Origin: Heliopora coerulea
Lineage: Eukaryota > Cnidaria > Anthozoa > Scleralcyonacea > Helioporidae
Reading direction: 5' to 3'
Length of the DNA stretch: 64,000 nucleotides
NCBI GenBank assembly: GCA_030142905.1
Contig: JASJOG010000086.1
Coordinates: 310,001-374,000, forward strand
Of this stretch, positions 1-11,800 are shown in pieces (the first letter of the stretch is position 1; each line of letters begins with the position of its first letter). The translations under genes were made by a program, and so were the position numbers. The notes under the pieces are model-generated. The model did not search any database. It had not been told where the DNA came from and saw only the letters and a list, made by a program, of their open reading frames with translations.

Positions 1-58
1 AATGGTCCCCATGACTTGTATACTTCTAAGGTCGTTGCATATCTTCGTGTGTTCACAG

Positions 59-319
59 GTGTACATCTTAAAGAAGGAAGAAGGAGGACGCCACAAACCT
101 TTTGTTTCCAACTATACGCCCCAGATGTACGTAAGAACAGGAGATGTAGCCGCTACAATCACTTTGCCCGAGGGAAAAGAGTTCGTGATGCCGGGAGAAA
201 ATGCCAACTTGAGCTTTAAGTTAATGTGGGACATGCCTCTTGAAGTTGGTTTAAGGTTTACGTTGCGTGAAGGAAGCAGAACCGTCGGCACTGGAGTTGT
301 CACGAAGCTCGGCGACTAA
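59..319 (+). CDS. TUFM: mitochondrial elongation factor Tu, last exon (partial gene)
   Basis: The reading frame from 59 to the TAA at 317-319 encodes the C-terminal beta-barrel (domain 3) of a bacterial/mitochondrial-type EF-Tu: a [11 protein letters not shown] block, then [11 protein letters not shown], and the closing [17 protein letters not shown] block that contacts aminoacyl-tRNA. Mitochondrial EF-Tu delivers aminoacyl-tRNA to the mitoribosome with GTP. The exon starts after a TTCACAG acceptor ending at 58; bases 1-58 read as intron. The 86 codons seen are only the last fifth or so of the protein; the rest lies left of the window. The GGRHKPF signature separates it from cytosolic eEF1A. 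Gene A ends tail-to-tail with it. A contaminating bacterial gene is unlikely because of the splice acceptor and the animal genes alongside. Confidence 0.9.
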   Translation: MYILKKEEGGRHKPFVSNYTPQMYVRTGDVAATITLPEGKEFVMPGENANLSFKLMWDMPLEVGLRFTLREGSRTVGTGVVTKLGD

Positions 320-1951
320 ACGGTTGAAGATCACGAAGGCATCCATTTGAGGGACCTCCGAATATATTTTGTAAAAAAATAGAGCATTTTCTGTCATCTT
401 AGGAGGAACGCAAACAGGGAAGGACTGTGCTGCCTTTTCATTGTTCGGCTGAGTACTGATGTGACTCGTTGGATATGCATGGTCTGTGAACAATTCAAAC
501 TTATAACGACACGTTTGAGGTGACAAACAGTGAGAAGTCAGTGTAAAAACTGGACGGACGTGACGATTAAATGGGATATGACTCAATACAAACCGGTGCA
601 AACCCATGAAAAAACTAGTTTGTTCTAACTTTTATTTTTAGTCTTTTAATTTATCCCCGTATGATCACAGCTGTCCAATATTTACAAGCCACAACATCAC
701 ATTAACACGAATGACAGGATCGCCTACTAGAATTATATCAGGACCACATCTTTACATTTTCTTGTGCTAAATTACGTTGATATTTATACATAATCGAGCT
801 GTCAAAATTTCAAACTGAATCACAGATAATATTCACTATCAAAAACTTGTCTTCGAAAATTATTTTTAAAAAGATTAGCAAGTGCATCAACACATTCCAG
901 AAATTAAAATCAAAATCAAACAGAACTTAAAAACAAACAAAGTGACTTAAAATATCAAACCTGCTCGCCACGTCGTTGGCCTCATGAGCGCAAAATTAAA
1001 AAATCACACCAAAGAGTGAAGGCCATATCAGGAGATTCATTTTTCATCAGATTTTTGATCTGAAATCACAAATTCCAAATGTGGCTACGTTATTCCTTAA
1101 AAAAAACTCGCCAAACAGAAGGCCAAAACGTAGAGAAAACAATGTGTTTTAGTTTTAAAAACGCACACTTGTGAACGATGTCTTAAACCAATTTGCCGTA
1201 ATTTCTTGTTATATCCTACGTTATAAAGGACGTGGTTCTCGGCTTTTTCTACTCAGCCGAATCATGGATGCGCTTGCATGGAAAGTCGGTAAAGCAATTG
1301 AAATGCTACAGTTGCTCTCGCTTACAATATATGTAGGCATTAAATTATGAATAAAAAACCCAAAAATCCTTGACGCCGAACGATGGTCAATTTATAGCGA
1401 AAATTCGGAAATAAGAGAACTCGAGGACTTAAAAAAATTCAGTTACTAAAAAACCTCGTGTACGAGCGACTTAGCTGGTTGCTGGCCTGGCCATTGTTAA
1501 GGAAGTGTGTCTGCATATAAGATTCATTTCAAAAGTCGTCTTCATTGGAGTTCATAGTTGTACCTGCCAACAAAGAAAATGCAAGAATGATGGTAAACGT
1601 CGTGATATTTTTGTTTTGTTCTATATTTCACATTCTAACACATATGTCAAAAGGTCACCTCGGCTAACTAATTGCGTATTTTTCACAGTGGCTGATTGTT
1701 TAGCTGGGAGTCTGGTTAACAAGTATCGTGTAACGTTTTTACGTCACCGTTCGCATGCGTTCATTGGCCGATGTTATACCATAGCTACTCTGTTCCTTGT
1801 GGTGCAAGTGTTCGGATCGTAATCTGCAGTATTCTTTTGCAGTGTGCAATTCTGAGGAATAATCCCCAGAGTACCACGGGGTTTGAAGAATCAGAAGATT
1901 TAGGTTCTATCTACTGTGAATATGTAACTGATTGTTCACCTGTCAGTCATG
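320..1951. other. convergent intergenic spacer / 3' UTRs
   Basis: This AT-rich stretch lies between the stop of the EF-Tu gene (319, + strand) and the stop of receptor gene A (1952, - strand), so it should hold the 3' UTRs of both. An AATAAA at 1350-1355 on the + strand is a possible but distant poly(A) signal. I see no coding exon or clear repeat here. Confidence 0.5.
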
Positions 1952-2836
1952 TTACACTTCTTCGTCAGTAGTTTCCATACCAGGAAGGTTTACCATCGCT
2001 ACTTCTTCGCCTTCAACTTCATTGTATAATGGATTCATGAAGCTACGTCGGTGTTCTTGGCGATTTTTATTCACGTCCGGACGAATGAAAGGAATCTCGT
2101 GTGTCATGTCCACGTTGTCCTTTTCAGGATCTGAATTGTTTTGTTTACTTGAGATGGTGTGTCGCCATCCTGAAGCCGGTACATCATAATGTGTTGTGCC
2201 CAATTCATGATTCCCAGAAGAATTTGGCTCAGTGCTTGAGTCGTATAAAGGGTTTTGGGAAATGCTGCCCATATCCAAATTCTTTCCTGAATATATTGGA
2301 TTGTTTCGATATTCAACGGCTTCCTTCCCAGATTGTGCGAATGTTTCTTTATTGCCCATATTGCCATTGTCTTTAGCATTCCGCCGCCGCCTTAAATAGA
2401 TGAAGACTAACAACAAACCTTGGATAAAAAAAAGAAAGTTATTCATTGCGACTACGTGCGTTGTACATACAATATGTCTGTCAGTTTGTTTGCTTTTTTG
2501 TCTATTTCCTTGACTTAGAATACCCATCACTTTAGTATTAGTCAATCTCTCTGTCTGTATGTCTTTCCAATCGCCTGTCTATCTCCTCATTTTCATGGGT
2601 GTCGTGTTTGCCTGTTTTTTCTGAAGTTATTATCAAATCTAATATTTTACCTATAATTACAACGATAATACCAACGACAACACCAGCAACCAAAGAAGCC
2701 TTTGTGGCTCCATTATCCGGTCCGCTCACTTCTCTTGCCGTTGGTACTTCTCCAGTCAACGTACTGCTCTGCTTCAACGTACTACTCTGTTTCAACGTAT
2801 GACCTCCTGTAGGCCGTTGGGTCGGTTCTGTCGGCT
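1952..2836 (-). CDS. gene A exons 18-19: transmembrane helix and NPxY-rich cytoplasmic tail
   Basis: Exon 18 (2836-2651) encodes a Pro/Thr/Ser-rich stalk and the first half of the membrane helix ([15 protein letters not shown]); exon 19 (2418-1952) supplies the rest (GLLLVFIYL) and the stop-transfer RRRR. The tail of about 150 residues has NNPIY, QNPLY and MNPLY, which fit the NPxY motif bound by PTB-domain adaptors, and one YDVP, which fits the YxxP motif favoured by Crk-type SH2 domains. No kinase or phosphatase domain is present. The stop is at 1952-1954. Confidence 0.85.
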
Positions 2837-5800
2837 CTATAACAAAATGAAAAGACATAGAACGTTTGCAGCTTTGAACATACGAAAGACTGTCCTAAAA
2901 TATGTCAAGAAATAATTCTAAGCAAGTTTATAAAAAATTTGTTAATCTTTCAAAGTCAGGTTGATCATCTTACCCAAGATACAGTTTGAAACGTCAACTG
3001 CTCCTTCCGTAGTGGTCACATGACTGCTCGGGCAAGACAAACATTCGAACTGTCCTTCCTTCGGCTGGTACGTGTTAACCGGACATGGAAGACAATGACC
3101 GATGTTTTCTGTGATCTTACCATAATGGCCAGCTGGGCAAATCACTGGTTTAACATACAAGAAAACAAGGGTTTAAACGAAGAAATGAATCAAAGAAATC
3201 GTTACAAATGTTGAAATTTCTTCAAAACAAAGTGAGTCATTCAGATCTAATAAGAAATGTTAGGGGTGAAGAGGGAACTGGAACAGAAGACCGACGTACC
3301 CCCCTTCGTATCAGTAATGCTATGGTACTGGCAACGGCCAGTTGTGTGGATGTTGACTAACAAAAAACTGGACAGGAGGTTTAGACAAATGGGGAACGAA
3401 CGTGTATTTTGCGACATATGTTGTAAATATGGGACCATGGAGATATTTTCGATGATAGATGAACGTTCATCAAACCCTGACTTCTAAAAGAACGATTTCT
3501 AAGCCCCAGACGGGGAGACTTTCTCACCGTTGATCGAAAGGTTGCGGATTCAATCCCCGTCTGGGGCTCAGAAATCGTTTTTCTGAGGTTAGAGCTTGAC
3601 GATCGTTCACTTCACGTAAAAGAAGTGTATTTTGATGTATAATAATGAGAATTAGACCTGGGAGGAAATCCTAAGTCAGCGGATAAAAATCTCAGCAATT
3701 TTCACCAAATCATTGAGTGGCACATTATCTGCGCCACTACAAAATTTTAAACATTTGACTTTACCTTTGCATTGACTTTGATCATAAGATCCTGTGTTGA
3801 TGGTCGTAAATCCTTCTGGGCACCGAATACAAGACACTTGACCTGAGTCGGCTTGATGCGAACCCGAAGGACAAGGCTGACATGTCGCTATGCTATCCTC
3901 ATCCATTTCGCCATAAAATCCAGGTGGGCAGTCGACTTTGAAAAGTCAAAATAAAGAATATTTTTAAACTTAAGATCGGATAAATTTATCGACCTCATTC
4001 ATAATGGCACCTTTTTAAAAGCATGTCAATTGGCCTTTCTTTTCTCGCCATGGTGTTAGCAATTGATAAAAATCTTTGCTTCCAAACAGGACGAGTGAGG
4101 CTACTTAAGATGCACATTTTAAACTGGAGGTACCTGTAATTGTGAATACAGTCCATAAGCATGAGAGAAAAGAAAAGGACTATTACCACGGATAAACATT
4201 AACTTGCTCTAAATCTAACATTCAAGTTTTCTTACCACAATTAAAGTCATTCTGAACTAGAGTTTGTCCTTGCGAACACAGCAGAGAGAGCCCTTGGACG
4301 GTCAACGAATTTTTCTCAGCGAAATATGTTTGGTTATTCAGCGAGAAGGACAGTGAACCATCATTGGTGGCATTAACCAGCTCTACAATTGCCTGCTTTA
4401 AACCCAGAGTTGCATTGATAACCTTTCTTGCATTTATTTCAAACTCTTCATTGACACTCGAATTTGAAGTCGTGTTCTCGCCAGCGTATTGGAATTTCCA
4501 GTCACAAAGTTCAATAACATCTTGAGTTTTGTTATCATAAGATTTTTCCATATGACAATTAACTGGACGTAAGTTTCTGATTCGTTCTGTCGTGTTTGCA
4601 CTGTAATTTCCGAATGACGAAAGCAAGGTTGAAATCTGAGAACGAATTTCGTTATAAAAGCTAGCGTTCGATTGGTTTTCGAAGGTTGAGTTTTGATGTG
4701 CCGTACGAGCCACGGAGAATAAGAGAGTGGCTGCTGGCACTGGAAGAGTGAAGTGCAACGCCTTGACGAAGCTTACTGTTGAAATGTTGAAACCGTAAGA
4801 GTTGGAAACGTTACAGAAATACCAGCCTTCTTTATGAGCTTTCATTGGGGCGAAATTTAAGTAGGAAAATGTTTCGTTCATCACAGGACGGAAAGACGTC
4901 AATTTGACAGGCTTGAACCACCATTGATAGGAAATATTTCCATTGCTGCTTTCGGCCAAACAGTGAAGTGAATCATCACCAGACAGAACAATGCTAAGAT
5001 GGCGCACAGGTTGGGCAGCGATCGAAGGTGGTGGATGGACGATAACCTTAGCTTGTGTGGATCTTTCTTTGCCAATATGGTTAGATACTTCGCAAACATA
5101 GTCCCCTGAATGAGAGACTGTTGTGTTTTTAATTAACAGAACATTTGTTGATTGATCTCCGATGATTTCTCCATCGACTTTCCATTTGTAAACCAGGGAA
5201 TCACCAGTTGCGTTGCAAGTTAAGAGAAGGACCTTGCCCACGCCAATCTCCGTAAAGGCTTCGGGATGTTTCGTAATATTTGGTGAGCGTGCACAGAACA
5301 CTTTAACTCTCGCCATGCCTTCGAGAATGTGCAAAATTTTCGCTGACAACTCGGCTGCGTCATCGACCGTCATGTTGACGCTTTGCGTCAGCTGAGAAAA
5401 CTCCATTACAGCATTTTTAATATGATCACGGATGCTTTGGGCTCCTGGCAAGTTAGTCGCAGAGTAGATCTCGGATAAGCTGTCCATGGTGTACCTCAGA
5501 CAATCATCAAAACCGCTGCACTCATACTCACTTGACAATTCACTGAAAACGTCCTCCATAGTCGCAAACCAGTTAGTAAAGAGCAAATCTGTGGCTACTC
5601 GCAGTGGCTCATGCCCATCTTGGATTGCTTCGTGTCGAAGATCTTTTGCTTGTAAAATTTCTGGGTCATTTTCGAGAGCATTCACATATGAGTCACTATT
5701 TGTATCTATCCCCAGTTTTGATGCCATCGTTTTGTTGACTCCAAATCTCGATAAAACATCGCTGACGTTGAGTGACGTTGATTCATCCGTGTTTCTTGCG

Positions 5801-8800
5801 TTTTGGCGTATATCACGGATTTCGGACGACAAATTGTACAGCGAACTTACGACTTGATACAAGGTTCGTTCACTGTTGGTAAACTCCGAACAGAGTCTGT
5901 GATAATTCTTCAGGGCTGATAGTTTTTCATCAGTGGTAGAAGTACCCTCCACGGAGCGTTTCTTTCGTGAAACACTAGACAGATCTCCGATGGACACACC
6001 CAGGATCTCCCTCGCAATACTTCTTAATGACGTGTTCAGTCTTGCAAAATCAACAACTGTTGACAACTCTTCTCGACTTCCATTCAACTTGAATGTGATG
6101 TATATGGGCAGCAAGGTGGTTTCATCTCTTGGCGACAACTTCACGTTGAACCTGACGTTCTGTAATTTTATCTTCACAACTGAGTTTAAGCGCTCGTCTA
6201 AAAGAGCTCTTATACCCAACTGTTTCGTTAAAGTACGTGACAGTACCTTCCGTGCTTCTACAGTGACATTGTAAGCTTTACCAAGACTGCGCACGGCGTT
6301 CTGGGATGTATTAAGCGAACGAGAAGCAGACATAAGCTTAACGTGATCTTTCTGTTTCTTCATTTTCCAGTACAAAACATTCTGTCTGGCATTGTTTAAA
6401 CTTTTTAGGATCTTTACAGCACTCGCCTTGGTCCTGGAAATTTGTTCCAAAGCGTCTTTTCTCGCCTTTTTGCAAAGAGCATTTTCAGCAACACAAGTGA
6501 GGTTCGTGACAAAAAAGGCACAAGGAAGAGTAGAACAGCAGCTCTTTTCAATGGTCTTGGTTACTGCATACTTCTCGCAAGATTTTTGGCAGCTGTACGG
6601 AAAATGTTCGTACTCATAGCGGAACACAGCCTTGGTGCACTTTTCCAATTGGAGACGACAACTCCAGCGTCCATCACGTTGTTCTCTTTCGCAAGAAATT
6701 ATTTTGCTCGTCAGAAAACTTGCACCGTGTCTTCCAGCTGCAACAGCGCTCTTTTCCAACGCTTTCTTAGTACCCTCTTTAGCGTACTGTTTGTACACCT
6801 TCGTGACACTTGGACCTGCAATAAAGCCAGTTATCGCGCCCTTAACAGTCGAACAAAGTGCCTCGTCAATTCTTCCTGTATCCAGCAAACTTACAATACC
6901 ATTTCCAAGTGCCGATGAAACTGGTGGGGGAGCTCCCAGAAATGTCGCCAGGGCACTTATGCCGAATGATAAAACGCTCTTGAATATATTTCCAAATATC
7001 TTACCGAAGATCCTTTTGAAAAGGCCGTTCGTGCTGTGAATCCTTGTGCATTTCTCTCTTTCGCAAAGAGCGAGCGCCGTGTAAGGAGCAAGTCTTCGCT
7101 GTTCAGAATTGAAACAAGTCGCGGGGCACACTCCCATAATCTTTGCGATGATATCGTGGAAGCACTTGGTGCAAACTAATCCTTCTTGGCAAATGTTGAA
7201 ACATTGTTTTATCTCGCAAAGTCCATCCAATTCCAACCTCAACTCATTGACTTCGTTCGAGTAATTCTTCGCTGCTTGTTCGAGATAGGTTAGATTTTTC
7301 TCAGCAGACTTTAATTCGCGTTCACTTTTCAAGTATTCTTTACGTATTCGCCGCACTTTCTCCAACATAGTCTTTTTAAACAGAAGAACATTTTCTAACC
7401 GAGCTTTGGCTCGTTGTTCCGTTTCTTTGGAGGAAGTTTCTCGTCTCATTGCTTTGTTAAAGACGTCCAAAGCATACCTGTTTAATTCCTTACTCAAAGA
7501 GTCTCTCATGCTAGCTTCTTCTGACGTGTCGTCGAACTCGCCCACAGCATTGAACCTTTGGTTTTCCCATGAAGCTAAGCCAGCGTTGCAGATCATGGAC
7601 GCTCCAAAAAAACCATGTATTTTGCCACTAACAGGGAAACTAAGCCCTGTATCAGAAATGCTGACATTTACCGATTTCTCAATGCCAAGAATTTTGACCA
7701 TACTTTGAAATGAGCAAGTAGAACTGGAATTTCTGTTTCTGGCAATATGCAATTGAAGGTTAAGATCTATGCCAGAAGTAAAATCAAATATTCCGAGTTT
7801 TCTTGGAATTTTGTGATAGTTTCCGGTAAATTCCAAACCGGTATTTTGGGAGAAGGTTGAGGATCGATTTAAACAGTATGAGTTTATCACCGACAATTTG
7901 ATATCCAGATTGTTGAATCGCAAAGGGCCAAACTTGAGATGTCCATGGAAGGTCATGTATGTACCAACGTTCGTTTCGCCATAGACAGATTGCTTGTCGT
8001 CCTTTTTAGTGTAAATCGTTGCACTAAGGAAGTATGCTAGTGTCGTATTCGAGCCAAGTTCAACAAACTCATTTAAGTTTGAGTGAAGAAAAGGGTCGTC
8101 TCCGAGTGTATTGACGAAAAAAAGTCCTTGTGGATTATAGTTAACATCAGTCAAACAGCTCTCATGGTTGCTACCTACAGGATTTGGAAAGAAAGTGAAC
8201 GGTAATTCATTTTTCGTCAAAAGATACGAGGTATTTTACGGTTTAAGGCAATTTCAAGCTTGATATTTGAAACCTCACTCTTTACTTCTCTTTGTATTTT
8301 TGAATAGTTTATCATATTCAACCAAATCAGGCTGTTATTTCTGTCGGCCAGAGATTGATTATAGGGTATCTATTTTAAACACACAAATTACCTCCAATTT
8401 TTGCATAACCAATCGATTGTGGTGCTTTTAAAGTCAGTTTCGTCGTCTTCCCTTCCACCTGAAATTCCATGGTTACTTTGATGTCACCATAAAGATCTGC
8501 GTTCCATTCTTGGTCTAAAGGAGAATCCAACATCTAAAAGTCAAGACGACAAGAGGAAAAAGGTGAATATCATTTACTGTGACGGCATTGCCAGTCAAGT
8601 TGGTCATATTTTAACTTGATCACTTTTGTGGGTAAAATATCCATAATTAATGTCGGAAATAGTTCTGTTGCCCTAAATTCAGCATTTCTGCAGAGATGTT
8701 TTCACTAAACAAAATAATGATCGACCATCTAAAACTCGGCAGAAGTTCTCCAGTTCTGCTTACCGATGAAGCCTACTATGATATTCCCGGCACCAACGAG

Positions 8801-11800
8801 ATAACCACGGTCAATAGTTTAAAAATCTTTTGGTCAAGCAGGCTTTGATGGTTAACACTCAAGTTTTCCAAATGCTTGAAATACTTAGATTGATAACTGC
8901 AACATGCACTCCCCCTTGGTCCTCCAGGTATGCAAAGTGAGGAGGAGAATAAGTCAGGCTGACCTGACCTTGAGGACGAACGCACAGGGGTATTGCCAGT
9001 GGGGGGCAGAAGAGGCTAAAGCCCCCATGTCGGCGAGCCTTAGCTCCCCTGTAGATGAAAAATTAATAATTAAAAACACTGATAGTATCATATTTATATA
9101 TTGTACAAACTATGAGTACTTATTGATTTAGCCACCAAAGATCATAGACCCTTATCTTCTTATCAAATCTAGAATTAAAGTCTTTCTAGTCAGTTGCTGC
9201 AATTATTCTTGCGAAAAATAACATGATATTTTCGACCTTCAAATCAGGAAATTATAAAGGAGGCGTGGTCCCGGCTACTCTGACTTAGCCCCCTTGACGG
9301 GAACGTTAGCTCCTGCGTTGAGGAATTCCTGGCAGCACCCCTGTTAACGCAGTTTACAGCTCCGTGTTGGGCTCCGCCGTAGAAATGTGACACAACTTTA
9401 CCGAGGGAGCTACCAATCAGCGGCGACAGTTGTTGAATGAGACACTCCGCAGTGCAGCAGAAATACCTCAAAGACGCATGGAAGGAAATTTTGCAGTTTC
9501 GTACACAGAAGTAACGTGCAAATTTTTGAGATTCTATTAAGTTTCCGTTGATGATATTTCTTGCAATAATTTTCAATGTTTTCTGCTATTTAGAATTTAT
9601 GGTTACTTACATTGTCGACGTTGTCATGGTCTGCGACTATTGTTCCCTGAAATTCCACACTGGAGTTGACCACACTCGCTTTTCTGAAATATTTAGTAAA
9701 TGACGACAAGATTGCTATACTACCATTTGTGGCAGAACTCGTTTCAAAGAACCGTTTGCCGTTCCAAAATTTGCCCTTTTCAAGTTTTTTAATTAATTTT
9801 TTCTTGGAAATCTGAAGAGAGTAAAATGTAAAGTTCCAACCGTTTTCCTGCAATTTCTTCACAACCGAAATGTTGTTGACCAACTCTTCATCACCAAGTG
9901 ACGGCCGAACAATCACATTCTTTGGAGACGGACCACACAGATCGACTGCCAATGAGAGCAGTGTCTGGCGGTCACTTGATCCCAAAAGATCGACGTCATT
10001 TCCAATAGTAAGGTTGAGATTTGGAGACATGAGAAGTGAATAGAAAGTCTCTTCAGATATGGGTTGTCCTTCTCCAATGTCAGCATCACGTAAGAGCCTT
10101 CCCGTCAGGTAACGCGACATAAGTTCAGACGAAAGAATCGTTTCAGTAGACGAATGGTTCCGTAACGTTACACGCAACCATTTTGGAAGACTGTCACGCA
10201 TATTATTCAGAAACGATTTCACTAAACTACGAGACCTTATTAATTGTTCGGTTGAGAAGCTGATATCAGTCTCGTCACAGCGCTTCTGAAACGAAACCAG
10301 ATTTGATTTAGGAAGACTGGCACCGACCAACGACAGGGGAAGTTTGGTAGCCCCGACCTCTACGTTTACCACGCCACTTGACATTGACAAAGGACCGAAC
10401 GTAACCCAAGGTGACGTCGAAGAAGCGACAATGATCTCATTTGTATGAGGGCATTTGTTTAATTGTTGCTTGTGACAACCAGAAGGAAGTCCTTGGGACA
10501 ACGGATCAGTTTCGGTGGTCGAATTTTCAGCGGATTTAACGACGATTACATTCTCTCTAGGAGTTTGAAATTCCCCTGCACTGGGCCCAGATAACGAGTA
10601 TCGGATGAAGTATATGCCTGGATGTCGAGCCGTGACGATTACCAACTGTTCAGCTGAGAGGCCTCGTCTAAAAACCAGATGAGGATGGTTAAATTCTAAA
10701 TTACGGCTTAGGAAGGTGAGAACAACGTAGTCATCGGGAGGCGACGTTTGGAACGAGAGAGACTGCGAGGAAACAGCGGGTGTCAGTATGGGATAATCAG
10801 GGACGATGAACTGCCCTACGTCGCAATTTGTTCCTTTGTAACCAGTGCGAGAGCAGTCACATGTGTAATGAGAGGAGCTGATCGAAGAACATATTCCACC
10901 ATGGAGACATGGATTAGGTTGACATACTTTCACCTCTGAAAGGAAATGTTACTTAAAATCAACCGTAATCACATACACGAGGTTTACTATACACTAAATT
11001 AACTCTTTCCTGTTCCCTTTGGCGGTTCAAATTATCTGTCGTTAGCCAGGGTAAAATAATCCAAGACCTAACCCGGACAGAAGTCATTTAATCGAGATGC
11101 TTTTAACTCTTTTCGGTTCCCAGATCTCCATTTGTCGAGCCAAATCGGCCTGAGTTACCCAGAGTAAAACAGTAGAGAGGCTCGACAGGCGAAATATTTT
11201 ACGCCCAGTTACCCAGAGTGAAACAGCAGAGACGCTCGACGGGCGAAATATTTTACCCCAACTGCAAGACGGCGGATTCTTATCGTTGCATTCTCGGAAC
11301 AAAAAGTTACGTAGTACTTGCCGACAGATTTCATTTCTTACGAAAACTGTTATTCCGCTGGCCTTAGAGGGACATTAGATGGTTTAAAGATTGAATACTA
11401 TTACTAATTCTATTATTCGACTAATACTGTTACTCTATAGCTCTAATGCTACTAACACTCCTCTTCTCTACTAATATTAACTCTGTGAAAAGAAAAAAAT
11501 GATTTTCCGGTTTAAAAATTCTATGAAGAGTTGTTATATTCTACCTCTGCATGTTATGTTTCTTGGTTGCCAAGTGGCATCTGCTTCACACGTGATCTCG
11601 TCCGTTCCCTCGACGTAATAACCACGTGCACATCCCACAGTACAACTCGAACGAAACTCGGTTTTACATGGGGAATAAACAAAGCCGTTCCAAGGTTCAG
11701 CAGGAGGAGCGCAATGGATTACTATGGAAAAATACGAGAATTGTTGCAGAGTATAATTCTATGGAACTCATGACAATTGAATGTTCATATGTAAAGAGAT

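Noticed and set aside
5486..7708. Several + strand ORFs of 75-158 codons opposite the giant exon
   Set aside because: They are antisense shadows of a clearly conserved - strand reading frame; the same pattern appears opposite the B and C giant exons.
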